From positions 1 to 64,000 of the forward strand of contig NZ_JAGGKS010000004.1 in the NCBI RefSeq assembly GCF_017873955.1: a stretch of DNA of 64,000 bases, given 5' to 3'. The translations under genes were made by a program, and so were the position numbers. Positions 1-8,297 of the stretch are shown here, piece by piece. The first letter of the stretch is position 1. Each line of letters starts with the position of its first letter. The notes under the pieces are model-generated. The model saw only the letters and a list, made by a program, of their open reading frames with translations, was not told the DNA's origin and did not search any database. The DNA is from Sedimentibacter acidaminivorans. GTDB taxonomy: Bacteria > Bacillota > Clostridia > Tissierellales > Sedimentibacteraceae.

Positions 1-109
1 TTACATGACCTTTTTTGAATGCTACATCCTTTTTCACACCTTTGATTATTTGTGTTATATCGTGGCATAAAACTTGCCCTACTGCATCCACTGTTCTAAT
101 TTGTTTCAT
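1..109 (-). CDS. molybdopterin-binding (MoeA/MoaB-like) protein, N-terminus only
   Basis: Only the first 36 codons are inside the window; the frame is still open at base 1. The start (MKQIRTVDAVGQVLCHDITQ) is characteristic of the molybdopterin-binding proteins found beside clostridial xanthine-dehydrogenase-type hydroxylases, which share the MoeA/MoaB fold. These are thought to act late in assembly of the molybdenum cofactor or in its delivery. The ATG overlaps the stop codon of the XdhC gene (ATGA), and its AGGAGG site lies inside the end of that gene, so the two are translationally coupled. Whether it makes or senses cofactor cannot be told from this fragment. Confidence 0.75.
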   Translation of the reverse strand, partial: MKQIRTVDAVGQVLCHDITQIIKGVKKDVAFKKGHV

Positions 110-1137
110 TTATTCCTCCTTATTGGCTCTATAAATATTTCGACTACTCCTCCACAAACCATACCATCATCCTCTGCATCCTGTCCTGTCATATCAACTT
201 TTACTAATTTCGATTTATTATTATCCATACAAGTAAGTGCGGTTTGCCTAATTGAAGCTTCAACACAACCACCTCCAATAGTTCCAATCATAGTGCCATC
301 CTTTAATACCACCATCTTTGTACCTACCCCTCTAGGTGTTGAGCCTTTTCTTGAAACAATGGTAATTATTGCTTTAGGTACATCTATATATTTTCCACCT
401 AATATACAATCAATCACTTCATCACTGTACATTCCACTCAAGGCACCTTTGTTTTTCATTTCAATAATCTGTGCCATTATAGAAATAGCAATTTCTGCTG
501 GTGTTTCTGCACCAATTTTTAATCCAATAGGAGTGTATACTTTGTCTAATTTTTCGCGAGGTATACCCTCTTCCTCTAAATAATCTAACACCTTGGCAAC
601 TCTTAGTCTGCTACCTATCATTCCAACATAAGCACTTTCCTTTTCAATAATTTTATACAAACATGTTTGGTCATATCGATGTCCTCTTGTAACAATTACA
701 AAAAATGTTCCTTTATCACCAATTATATGGTCCAAAGCATTATCAAAGCTATCGCAAATTACATTATCAGCACCTGCATTTCTAGCATTATTAGCAAAAA
801 GCATACGATCATCAATCACAGTTACAGGTAAATCTAAGAGCTTACACATTTGTATAATCGAGATTGAAATATGACCAGCACCACATACAACTAAATTATA
901 GTTTTGCCTCATAAATTCAATATATATAATATCATTACCAAATTTAATTAATTGACTTTTTTCATCTTGTGGAATGATTTTTATTACTGACTCCCAATCT
1001 ACTTTATTATTAGTATTATAAATAATTTCTCCATCTGCTAATATAAGCTTAGAACCTATATTATCACCAGATACAATTGTAATAACAATATTTTTTTTAT
1101 TCTTATCTAACTTTTCTAAAATTTCGTAAAAATCCAT
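106..1137 (-). CDS. XdhC/CoxI-family maturation factor for the molybdenum hydroxylase
   Basis: 343 aa. A Rossmann-type segment starts at about residue 80 (VVCGAGHISISI), and the XdhC/CoxI signature is at the C-terminus (GSTPRGVGTKM near 265, GGGCVEA near 290, GMVCGGVVEIF near 325). XdhC proteins bind sulfurated molybdenum cofactor and insert it into xanthine-dehydrogenase-type enzymes. In classic XdhC the CoxI part comes first and the Rossmann part second; here the clear CoxI signature comes after the Rossmann part, as in a clostridial 'aldehyde oxidoreductase maturation factor' subgroup. It precedes the molybdopterin-binding protein with an ATGA overlap and sits two transcription units downstream of the hydroxylase. 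Its client is most likely the hydroxylase at 4630-8191. Confidence 0.85.
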   Translation of the reverse strand: MDFYEILEKLDKNKKNIVITIVSGDNIGSKLILADGEIIYNTNNKVDWESVIKIIPQDEKSQLIKFGNDIIYIEFMRQNYNLVVCGAGHISISIIQMCKLLDLPVTVIDDRMLFANNARNAGADNVICDSFDNALDHIIGDKGTFFVIVTRGHRYDQTCLYKIIEKESAYVGMIGSRLRVAKVLDYLEEEGIPREKLDKVYTPIGLKIGAETPAEIAISIMAQIIEMKNKGALSGMYSDEVIDCILGGKYIDVPKAIITIVSRKGSTPRGVGTKMVVLKDGTMIGTIGGGCVEASIRQTALTCMDNNKSKLVKVDMTGQDAEDDGMVCGGVVEIFIEPIRRNK

Positions 1138-1336
1138 ATAACCTCCACAATTTAATAATAAATAATTTATTATTCGTTATTTTTTTAAAAATATAACGTT
1201 ATAATATTATAATTCATTCTATACTTAATTTCAATATTATTTTAATATTTTAACAATTTAAATAGTAAACCATAATATTAAAACAAACACGTTATACATT
1301 GTAAAACATAACGAAAACAAAAACTAAGTTGAAGTT
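1138..1336. other. AT-rich upstream region of xdhC with repeated ATAACG half-sites
   Basis: No gene is visible. The hexamer ATAACG or its complement CGTTAT occurs at 1175-1180, 1193-1202 (as the perfect palindrome ATAACGTTAT), 1290-1295 and 1308-1313. They lie upstream of the minus-strand xdhC start and could be regulator half-sites, but the region is very AT-rich and no regulator is identified. Confidence 0.3.
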
Positions 1337-1381
1337 AAAAAGAGATGTCACAACACATCTCTTTTTATAATTCTTCAACTT
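1325..1381 (-). terminator. terminator of the BCCT transporter gene
   Basis: A 12-bp stem (1337-1348 with 1355-1366, AAAAAGAGATGT and its complement) with a six-base loop ends in T-runs on both strands. An outer pair, AAGTTGAAG (1325-1333) and CTTCAACTT (1373-1381), extends it. It starts right after the transporter stop codon. Confidence 0.85.
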
Positions 1382-1383
1382 TT

Positions 1384-2991
1384 TTAATCTTGTATTAAAT
1401 TTTTATCAACAATCGCTGTAGAAGGACTGTCAACTACGTCATATTCTTTATATTTAATCAACATTTTAACTGTACTGTAAACCATGAGGGCAACAACAAA
1501 CAATAATGGGAATGCTGATACTATTGCAAGCTGTTTCGTTGCATCTATACCACTAACTGCTCCTACTTTACCTGCTGTTGCTATATTAATAAATGCAACA
1601 GATGACATTACTATACCCCAGAACATCTTTATATGTTTAGGTGGTTCAGTTGTAGAGTTATTTTTAGCATTAATAGAAAGCGATGAAACTGTAGTTGTCA
1701 TTGAATCAGCTAAAGTTACAACTGACAAGAATGCTGTTATCATAAACAATGCACTTAATAATTTACTCAATGGGAAGTTAGAGAAAAAGTTAAATACTGC
1801 TGATTCTAAGCCACCTGCTTGTATACCTTCCCATAACTGAGCACCATTCATTTGGAGATTAATTGCTGATGAGCCAAATACACCAAACCATACTATTCCA
1901 AACATACCTGGTAATAAGAAGTTAAATAAAGTAAATTCTTTCAAGGTTCTTCCTACTGCTATTTTAGCTAAAAACATACCAATCAATGGTGTATACGCTA
2001 TCATAAAACTCCAGTAGTTAATTGTCCACCAAACTGGCCATTGATCTCCATCAAATGTTCCAAGATAAGTAGCTTGTGTAAAATAATTGTCTAGATGGAA
2101 TCCCATAGCTTCAACTGTCATATTAAGTATATATTTTGTAGGTCCAAATACAAGAACGAAAATCATCAATCCAATATATATTTTTGCATTTTTATCGGAT
2201 AAGAATTTTACACCTTTATCAATACCAGTATAACTTGATATAATAAATGTAACAACTATCGTCAATAGTATAACTCCCCAAACTAAAGTAGTAGGTTGAA
2301 TTCCAAACAATAAGTTCATTCCGCTTCCTAATTGCATTGATGCAACTCCTAACGAAGCTGAAACTCCTCCAGCAAGACCAAATAAACAAAGAATGTCAAC
2401 TATATCTCCTGCTATACCATTTACTCTGCTGCCAATTACAGGATACAAGCAAGATGATACACGATATGGAAGTTTCATGTTATATACTGCATATCCAATA
2501 CCAATACCTGCTACACAATAAAATGCATACAGTGCAGGTCCCCAGTGCATGTAAGATGTACTCAATGAATATAAAGCTCCCTCTTTAGTTGCTGCTTCAT
2601 ATCCAAATCCAGGTATTGGAGACATTAAATGTGTTAAAGGTTCTGCAATTCCCCAAAATACTATGCCTGTTGCGATACCACCACAAAGTGAAATAACAAA
2701 CCAATTCCATTTGCTCATTATAGGCTTTGCATCTTTTCCGCCTAATACTATATCTCCATATTTTTTTGAAAATAATAACCAAATACATATGAACATCATT
2801 GCTAAAGCAACCAAGTCATAAAGCCAACCAAACCATTGACCTGCAAAATTTACTATAGAACTTTCTGCTGATGCAAATGAAGCTGGTGATACTAAACCAA
2901 GAACTATTATGGCTATATAAATAATTACCATAGGTATGAAAACTATTTTTCTAATCTCTACCTTGTCCAAGCCCTTTACTTTACTATTCAT
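1384..2991 (-). CDS. BCCT-family transporter, candidate ergothioneine/betaine importer
   Basis: 535 aa with about twelve hydrophobic segments, the usual BCCT length. Family marks are GIVFWGIAEP near residue 110 and W-T-I-N-Y-W ... GMFLAKIAVGRTLKEF near 325-355. BCCT proteins import quaternary ammonium compounds such as glycine betaine, choline and carnitine. Compared with the BetP aromatic box as I remember it (YWAWWISWSP), the segment here reads YWSFMIAYTP, so three of four box tryptophans are changed to F, M and Y. This argues against a plain glycine betaine carrier. It is 128 bp downstream of the lyase gene and has its own promoter, shared in design with the hydroxylase operon. Ergothioneine or hercynine is the substrate I infer; not proven. 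Confidence 0.85.
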   Translation of the reverse strand: MNSKVKGLDKVEIRKIVFIPMVIIYIAIIVLGLVSPASFASAESSIVNFAGQWFGWLYDLVALAMMFICIWLLFSKKYGDIVLGGKDAKPIMSKWNWFVISLCGGIATGIVFWGIAEPLTHLMSPIPGFGYEAATKEGALYSLSTSYMHWGPALYAFYCVAGIGIGYAVYNMKLPYRVSSCLYPVIGSRVNGIAGDIVDILCLFGLAGGVSASLGVASMQLGSGMNLLFGIQPTTLVWGVILLTIVVTFIISSYTGIDKGVKFLSDKNAKIYIGLMIFVLVFGPTKYILNMTVEAMGFHLDNYFTQATYLGTFDGDQWPVWWTINYWSFMIAYTPLIGMFLAKIAVGRTLKEFTLFNFLLPGMFGIVWFGVFGSSAINLQMNGAQLWEGIQAGGLESAVFNFFSNFPLSKLLSALFMITAFLSVVTLADSMTTTVSSLSINAKNNSTTEPPKHIKMFWGIVMSSVAFINIATAGKVGAVSGIDATKQLAIVSAFPLLFVVALMVYSTVKMLIKYKEYDVVDSPSTAIVDKNLIQD

Positions 2992-3030
2992 GTAAATCCT
3001 CCTTTAGTATATATAATTAATTTCAACATG

Positions 3031-3063
3031 ATTATATAATACAATCGTCAAAAAAAAGTCAAA
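3031..3063 (-). promoter_or_regulatory. promoter of the transporter gene with SARP-type direct repeat
   Basis: The minus strand carries TTTGACTTTTTTTTGAC (3063-3047), in which TTTGAC is repeated with an 11-bp period, then exactly 10 bp, then TATAAT (3036-3031). The start codon is about 40 bp further on. The same 17-bp core and 10-bp gap are found before the hydroxylase operon. Direct repeats 11 bp apart ending 8-10 bp from the -10 box are typical of SARP regulators, and a SARP-like gene lies at 8298-11192. No hairpin precedes the T-run here, so it is not a terminator. Confidence 0.7.
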
Positions 3064-3119
3064 ATGTATCGTTTTCATTTATGTTAATAAATATCTAATA
3101 AGCCTTAAAAATAATTTAA

Positions 3120-4613
3120 TTATATTAACAATTTTCCAGACTTCATCAACTCATATGATTTTTGAATGTCAATGCTCAAATTCCTATCTTTATCTAAAAA
3201 TGGTATCTCACTTCTTATTGCTTTATATGCTGTTTGAGTGCCTTTGCCCATTTTCACACTTCCCCTCAAGTCAACGGCTTGTGCGGCATGTATTGCTTCC
3301 ATCCCTATTATATATCTTAAATTATCTATAATCTTTTTTACTTTATCTGCAGCTAATGGAGCATTACTAGCTCTATCTTCTATATTTCCTGCTAATGCAA
3401 AATAATCCATTGATGATGGGTTAGCTAACATTCTATTTTCTGCATCCAAATAAGTAAATGATTTTTGAATAGTACCATACGCTATTGTTTTAGTTTCATT
3501 TGGAGTTAAGAATCTAGTAAGCTTTGTAAATGATGGGTCTGAAAGTTTAATCATTCTATTGCATGATGATTTTGAAAGATGACACAAGGCAATACCAAGC
3601 ATCTCTACACCTAAAACTAATGATGTTATTTCAAAATTTGCACTTACTGAAACTCTTTCTTCATCCGTAACTATACATGGGTTATCATCTGTAGAATTTA
3701 TTTGAACAATCAAAAATTTCTTAATATAATCTAACGCGTCATATATAGAACCATTAACTGCAAACGAACATCTAAAGCTCAAAGAATCTTGCAGTGCTCT
3801 ACCTTCATGAGGTTCATTTAAATAACTTCCATCTAAATATTCTCTGCATTCTTTAGCACACTTTATTTGCCCCTTTAATTTCCTTAAATTATTTACACTC
3901 TCATCTAAAGACTGAACTACGCCATTAAGACCTTCCATTCCTAAGCAATATATCAAATTAGACATCTTAATTAATTCTTCTGTTTCTTTAACAAGCATTA
4001 CAATATATGCTGTTCCCTGCGCATTAGAAGAAACTATACTCAAACCATCTTTAGGACCTAATACTGCGGGCTTCATTCCTTCCCTTTTCATGGCTTCCAT
4101 AGAGTTTAGTATTTCACCTTTGTAGCTTGCCTCACCTTCACCAATTATTGATAAACCAATATGGGACATTGTAGTGATGTCACCCTCTCCAATCGATCCC
4201 CTCCTAGGTACACGAGGGTGTATTCCTTTATTAAGAAAATCCTTATAATGTTCTAGAATTTCTACTGAAATACCTGTACAACCATAAAGTGCAGTATTCA
4301 ATCTAATGAGCATCATAGCTCTAACTTCTTCATCAGTGCTGAATGGTTCAACTCCTAAACTGTGGCTGTTGAGAAGGTTCCGATTATATGTTTCAAAAAA
4401 ATCTACATCAAATTCCTTATCTTTATTCCAACCAACACCCCTATTTAATCCATAAACAGGATGGCCTTTAGCGGCTAAATCAAAAAGAATCTGTCTAGCT
4501 TTAGCCGCTTTCTCTAATGCTTTCCCATCAATCTCAACCTGCTTATGATTATACGCAACCTCATAAACATCCTCAAGACTTAAATCATTTCCATTTAAAA
4601 TTACTTTTTCCAT
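3120..4613 (-). CDS. MIO-less histidine-ammonia-lyase homologue, probable ergothionase
   Basis: 497 aa, full length for the aromatic amino acid lyase family. Most active-site landmarks are present: YGLNRGVG (Tyr54), KDGLSIVSSNAQGT (Asn197), LQDSLSFRC (275-282), DDNP (309-312) and NIEDRASNAP (Glu412). The cofactor triad is not: canonical GSVGASGDLAPLAH is replaced by GSIGEGDITTMSH (139-151), so Ala-Ser-Gly is missing and one residue is lost. Without it the MIO electrophile cannot form and ordinary ammonia elimination is unlikely. Ergothionases, known from Treponema denticola and Burkholderia, are MIO-free homologues that release trimethylamine from ergothioneine to give thiourocanate. It follows the hydroxylase large subunit by 16 bp and precedes a betaine-type transporter. 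Hercynine is an alternative substrate. Confidence 0.8.
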   Translation of the reverse strand: MEKVILNGNDLSLEDVYEVAYNHKQVEIDGKALEKAAKARQILFDLAAKGHPVYGLNRGVGWNKDKEFDVDFFETYNRNLLNSHSLGVEPFSTDEEVRAMMLIRLNTALYGCTGISVEILEHYKDFLNKGIHPRVPRRGSIGEGDITTMSHIGLSIIGEGEASYKGEILNSMEAMKREGMKPAVLGPKDGLSIVSSNAQGTAYIVMLVKETEELIKMSNLIYCLGMEGLNGVVQSLDESVNNLRKLKGQIKCAKECREYLDGSYLNEPHEGRALQDSLSFRCSFAVNGSIYDALDYIKKFLIVQINSTDDNPCIVTDEERVSVSANFEITSLVLGVEMLGIALCHLSKSSCNRMIKLSDPSFTKLTRFLTPNETKTIAYGTIQKSFTYLDAENRMLANPSSMDYFALAGNIEDRASNAPLAADKVKKIIDNLRYIIGMEAIHAAQAVDLRGSVKMGKGTQTAYKAIRSEIPFLDKDRNLSIDIQKSYELMKSGKLLI

Positions 4614-4629
4614 TTTTAAACCACCTAAC

Positions 4630-6882
4630 CTATTTTTTATTACTTATAGCATTCATAACAACTTCTGGTGTTGCTGGATAAATTGTTATGTTTGTATCTA
4701 GTGCAAAGTTTATTGCATTTAGTACTGCAGGTGCTGGTGCTACTGCTGCAAGTTCTCCTACACTCTTAGCTCCATATGGACCAAATGGCTCATTTTCTTC
4801 TATTGTCATAACTCTCACTTCTGGCATTTGAGGAGCATTTAATAAGTGATATTTTGAGAAATTTGTTGATTTAACATATCCGTTTTTATCTATATCTATT
4901 TCTTCTAAAAGAGCCATCCCAAGACTCATGTGAGCTCCACCCTGTATTTGACCTTCTACAATTTGTGGATTTATCGATTTACCTATATCATGTACTGCCA
5001 GTAAGTCAATTACTTCAACATATCCTGTATATTTGTCAACTTTTACTTCGGCAAAAGATGCTGCGTGTGTTGCTGGATTTGCTGGTGATTCATATCTTTC
5101 AAAGACAGACATTGATTGGGAATGCTTTGTTTCTAATTCCACTGCAACATCACCATATGAATATTTTTTATCTGAATTTTTTTGATATACAAATCCATTA
5201 GATGCAATTACATCGTCTTCACTATAACCCTTTAATTTACAGAAAGAATCTATGACCTTTTTTCTTAAATTTTCTCCTGCTGATTTAACAGCCCCTCCAC
5301 ATACAAATGTAACTCTGCTTGCTTGTGTTCCAGCAGAATCATATGGAGTTGCAAGTGTATCCACTTCTAAAACTCTTACCTTATCCACATTTATATCAAG
5401 AGACTCTGCAGCTATTTGCTGCATAGTTGTTACAGTACCACAACCCTGATCATGTATCCCTATTTTTACGAGAACACTTCCATCAGCAAATATACTCATA
5501 TCCACATTTGAAAAGTCTGGATAAGCTCCCATATACCCATTTCCATGGACAGCACATGCCATTCCAACACCATAAGCATACCTATCTGTATCTTTTGTTT
5601 TAATATTTTGTCTTTTGTTTTTCCAGTCAAAATCTTCCATTCCATTTATAACGCACTGTCTGATTTTTGTATTTCCTATATCTGTTCCGCCAGTAGGATC
5701 CTTTGCTCCTTCTTTTACTAAATTATTAAGCCTAAACTCACATGGATCCATTCTTATCTTTTTAGCTGCATTATCTATATTTATTTCTGTTATTGCATGT
5801 GCTTGTGGCGATCCATATCCTCTACATGCACCTCCAGGTATAGTATTTGTATAATACGAATTACCTTGGAAATATTGATTTTGAATGTCATACATCCTAA
5901 ATAATTTTTTTCCAATAGCCATTGCTACCGCTGTAGAATTAGTGTGGTATGCTCCACCATCAATATCTGCAATTATTTTTCTAGCTAATATTTTACCCTC
6001 TTTACTAATTGCAGTCTCAACACTAATCTCTGTAGCATTTCTACTTCTAGTTCCTAATATAGCATCTTTTCTATCCATATAAAGCATCACAGGACGATTT
6101 AGTGTATATGCTGCAAATGCGCATATTGGTTCTAATACTGTTTGACCTTTTCCACCAAACGAACCTCCCATGACAGCTTTTATAACTCTAACTTTATTAA
6201 ATGGTATATTAAGAACGCTAGCTACATGGTATTGTATTTGAAATGCAGTTTGACAAGGACTCCATACAACTAAACTACCATGTTCGTCAATTTCACTTAA
6301 GCATATGTGCGGCTCAATTGCAGAGTGATGAATTTTTTGTGTTTTTCCTGAATCTTTTATTATATAATCCGCTTTTTTAAATTCTTCTTCATAATCTCCA
6401 CAATTTATACTTTTAGAAAATGCTACATTTGAATCATTTTTTATAATCGCTTTATTTTCTTTTGCTTGTTTTATACCTACAACACTTTCTAATTCCTTGT
6501 ACCCTATACTTAGTTTCGATATAGCTTCTTCTACAACTCTTTTGCTTTTTCCTACTACTAATGCTATTCTATCTCCTACAAATCTTGCTCTGTTGCACAA
6601 TAAATATTCATCTTTGTATTGATTACCCCCCGCAAACCACTCATGAGAATTATATAAAACATGAGGAATATCATCATAAGTATATACCGCTTCAATACCT
6701 TCAATGTTTAATGCTTCACTTTTATCCATTTCAATTTCAGCATGAGGTTTTTCACTTAATACAAGCTTTGCATAAAGCATGTTGTGTCTTTTCATATCAC
6801 ATATAAATTTCGTTTTTCCTGTTGCTTTATCGTATGTGTCATCTTTAATTATACTTTTACCTACATATTTTAACTCTTCCAT
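4630..6882 (-). CDS. xanthine-dehydrogenase-type hydroxylase, molybdenum-binding large subunit
   Basis: 750 aa, normal for a separate molybdopterin subunit. Cofactor motifs are in order: GGSFGGKGQT near 240, GGACRGYGSPQ near 355, AGTQASRVTFVCGG near 525 and GPYGAKSVGELA near 705, whose Glu is the family's catalytic base. It hydroxylates a heterocycle or aldehyde with water as the oxygen source, passing electrons through the FeS and FAD subunits. It is the third gene of the operon, abutting the FAD subunit. The substrate is unknown; because the lyase gene follows in the same operon, an imidazole or thione product of the lyase (urocanate or thiourocanate type) is my inference. Xanthine, purine or nicotinate derivatives remain possible. 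Confidence 0.92.
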   Translation of the reverse strand: MEELKYVGKSIIKDDTYDKATGKTKFICDMKRHNMLYAKLVLSEKPHAEIEMDKSEALNIEGIEAVYTYDDIPHVLYNSHEWFAGGNQYKDEYLLCNRARFVGDRIALVVGKSKRVVEEAISKLSIGYKELESVVGIKQAKENKAIIKNDSNVAFSKSINCGDYEEEFKKADYIIKDSGKTQKIHHSAIEPHICLSEIDEHGSLVVWSPCQTAFQIQYHVASVLNIPFNKVRVIKAVMGGSFGGKGQTVLEPICAFAAYTLNRPVMLYMDRKDAILGTRSRNATEISVETAISKEGKILARKIIADIDGGAYHTNSTAVAMAIGKKLFRMYDIQNQYFQGNSYYTNTIPGGACRGYGSPQAHAITEINIDNAAKKIRMDPCEFRLNNLVKEGAKDPTGGTDIGNTKIRQCVINGMEDFDWKNKRQNIKTKDTDRYAYGVGMACAVHGNGYMGAYPDFSNVDMSIFADGSVLVKIGIHDQGCGTVTTMQQIAAESLDINVDKVRVLEVDTLATPYDSAGTQASRVTFVCGGAVKSAGENLRKKVIDSFCKLKGYSEDDVIASNGFVYQKNSDKKYSYGDVAVELETKHSQSMSVFERYESPANPATHAASFAEVKVDKYTGYVEVIDLLAVHDIGKSINPQIVEGQIQGGAHMSLGMALLEEIDIDKNGYVKSTNFSKYHLLNAPQMPEVRVMTIEENEPFGPYGAKSVGELAAVAPAPAVLNAINFALDTNITIYPATPEVVMNAISNKK

Positions 6883-6884
6883 AT

Positions 6885-7727
6885 CTATCTCCTCAACTTA
6901 TTCAATATATCATCTATTAAACCTTCTGCTGCTGATTTTTTATAGTGTTTTGAGGTTCTATTTGGTATAGCATTTTCGATTTCCATGTAAATTGCATCAT
7001 GTATATCCGCAGAAACTATATTATTAATGTTTTTATTTAGTATTTTCTCTTCAATAGATTTTGCTCTAATAGGTTTAGGACCAACTGCGCCTAGATATAC
7101 TACTGAATCTTCAATAATATTGTTATTAATTTTAATTTTAACGCAACAATTTAACTTTGAAATTGTAACTGCTTTTCTTGAACCAATCTTTGAAAATGCC
7201 GATTTAGCGTTATTTTTCTTAATAATTATTTTAGTTATTACCTCATCAAAATTTAGATTGTTTTTTTCTAGTCCTTCAACCACATTTTCAACCTTTTCAA
7301 TTCTTCTATTACCTAATGGATCAATTATTTCAACATTTGCGTCATATGCAAATAAAACAGGTATTGTATCTCCACTCTGTGACGAATTTGCAACATTTCC
7401 CCCTATGGTAGCTTTATTTCTTATTTGTTGGGAACCTAAGTTGTATACTGCATCTATTAAGGCAGGCACATGCGCATTTATTAATGGATTATTTTCTATT
7501 TCAGTCATAGTTACACATGAACCTATTATGATTTCTTCATCAGTTTCGTTTATTTCTTTAAGTTCTTTTAATTTTGTTAAGTCTATTATGTTGTAACCAA
7601 AAATACCTTTTTTATTAAAATGAATTATTAAATCCGTACCACCTGCTATTATATAGGTATTATTATCCTTGTTTTTAAGAGAATTACACAACTCCTCAAT
7701 TGTACATGGAGCTTCAAACCTTGCCAT
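6885..7727 (-). CDS. xanthine-dehydrogenase-type hydroxylase, FAD-binding subunit
   Basis: 280 aa, the size of CoxM/XdhB-type subunits. FAD contacts are seen in YIIAGGTDLIIHF (about 25-37) and ATIGGNVANSSQSGDTIPVLFAYDA (about 100-124); the CO-dehydrogenase C-terminal flavoprotein domain follows. It takes electrons from the [2Fe-2S] subunit and passes them to an acceptor. Starts ATG behind GAGGTG within the last codons of the small subunit gene; three bases separate the reading frames on each side, so the three subunits are one tight transcription unit. The electron acceptor (NAD or ferredoxin) cannot be told from sequence. Confidence 0.92.
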   Translation of the reverse strand: MARFEAPCTIEELCNSLKNKDNNTYIIAGGTDLIIHFNKKGIFGYNIIDLTKLKELKEINETDEEIIIGSCVTMTEIENNPLINAHVPALIDAVYNLGSQQIRNKATIGGNVANSSQSGDTIPVLFAYDANVEIIDPLGNRRIEKVENVVEGLEKNNLNFDEVITKIIIKKNNAKSAFSKIGSRKAVTISKLNCCVKIKINNNIIEDSVVYLGAVGPKPIRAKSIEEKILNKNINNIVSADIHDAIYMEIENAIPNRTSKHYKKSAAEGLIDDILNKLRR

Positions 7728-7729
7728 AT

Positions 7730-8191
7730 TTACACCTCTTTTCCAACTACATCTTGCACAGCTTTTACAATTTTATTGTATCCTGTACACCTGCATAGGT
7801 TTCCTTCTATAGCCCTCTTTATTTCTTCTTCTGAGGGGTTAGGGTTTTTCATCAATAAAGCCTTACAAGACAGTATCATTCCTGGAGTACAAAATCCACA
7901 TTGTATAGCACCATTTTCTATAAACGATTTTTGTATAACATCTAGTTCTCCACTTTGTTCCAAGCCTTCTATTGTTATTATCTCAGAACCATTTACCTGT
8001 CCTACTAGTATAGTACATGATGTTACAGCCACTCCATCTAATATTACTGTACACGAACCACATTCACCTTCTGAACAGCCTTCTTTGACACCAGTTAAAT
8101 TTAAATCATCTCTTAAAAAATCTATTAATCTTGTTGTTGGATCTACATCCATTTTTATTTTTTTTTTATTTACTACTACTTCTATTTTCAT
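7730..8191 (-). CDS. xanthine-dehydrogenase-type hydroxylase, [2Fe-2S] small subunit
   Basis: 153 aa, the standard small-subunit length. An N-terminal plant-type [2Fe-2S] ferredoxin domain carries CSEGECGSCTVILDG...C (about 38-59), and the helical second cluster domain carries QCGFCTPGMI (about 97-106) and GNLCRCTGY (about 129-137). All eight cluster cysteines are present. It relays electrons from the molybdenum site to FAD. It is first in its operon, with GGAGG before the ATG and the repeat-bearing promoter about 40 bp upstream. Confidence 0.94.
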   Translation of the reverse strand: MKIEVVVNKKKIKMDVDPTTRLIDFLRDDLNLTGVKEGCSEGECGSCTVILDGVAVTSCTILVGQVNGSEIITIEGLEQSGELDVIQKSFIENGAIQCGFCTPGMILSCKALLMKNPNPSEEEIKRAIEGNLCRCTGYNKIVKAVQDVVGKEV

Positions 8192-8228
8192 ATGTCCTCC
8201 AAACGATAGTTCATCTGCCCTTTTTCAT

Positions 8229-8261
8229 ATTATAAAACATAGAAGTCAAAAAAAAGTCAAA
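8229..8261 (-). promoter_or_regulatory. promoter of the hydroxylase/lyase operon with SARP-type direct repeat
   Basis: On the minus strand TTTGACTTTTTTTTGAC (8261-8245) is followed by exactly 10 bp and TATAAT (8234-8229). Core, gap and -10 box are identical in arrangement to those at 3031-3063. The two TTTGAC units are 11 bp apart, one helical turn, and replace a normally spaced -35 element, as expected for an activator-dependent promoter. The upstream half also forms the distal arm and T-run of the regulator's terminator. Confidence 0.7.
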
Positions 8262-8289
8262 TAATCTATATTAAAAGACTATTTGACTT
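8246..8289 (-). terminator. terminator of the SARP-type regulator gene
   Basis: Ten-bp inverted repeat AAGTCAAATA (8254-8263) / TATTTGACTT (8280-8289) with a 16-base loop, followed on the minus strand by eight Ts. It lies just after the regulator stop codon and overlaps the operator of the next operon. Confidence 0.65.
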
Positions 8290-8297
8290 GTATATTT

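Noticed and set aside
3047-3063. T-run after the lyase gene as a terminator
   Set aside because: No hairpin precedes it, and its exact repeat at 8245-8261 with the same distance to TATAAT shows a promoter role.
7027-7596. Long plus-strand frame opposite the FAD subunit gene (and similar antisense frames elsewhere)
   Set aside because: They mirror conserved genes on the other strand, lack ribosome sites and show hydrophobic low-complexity translations expected of antisense frames.
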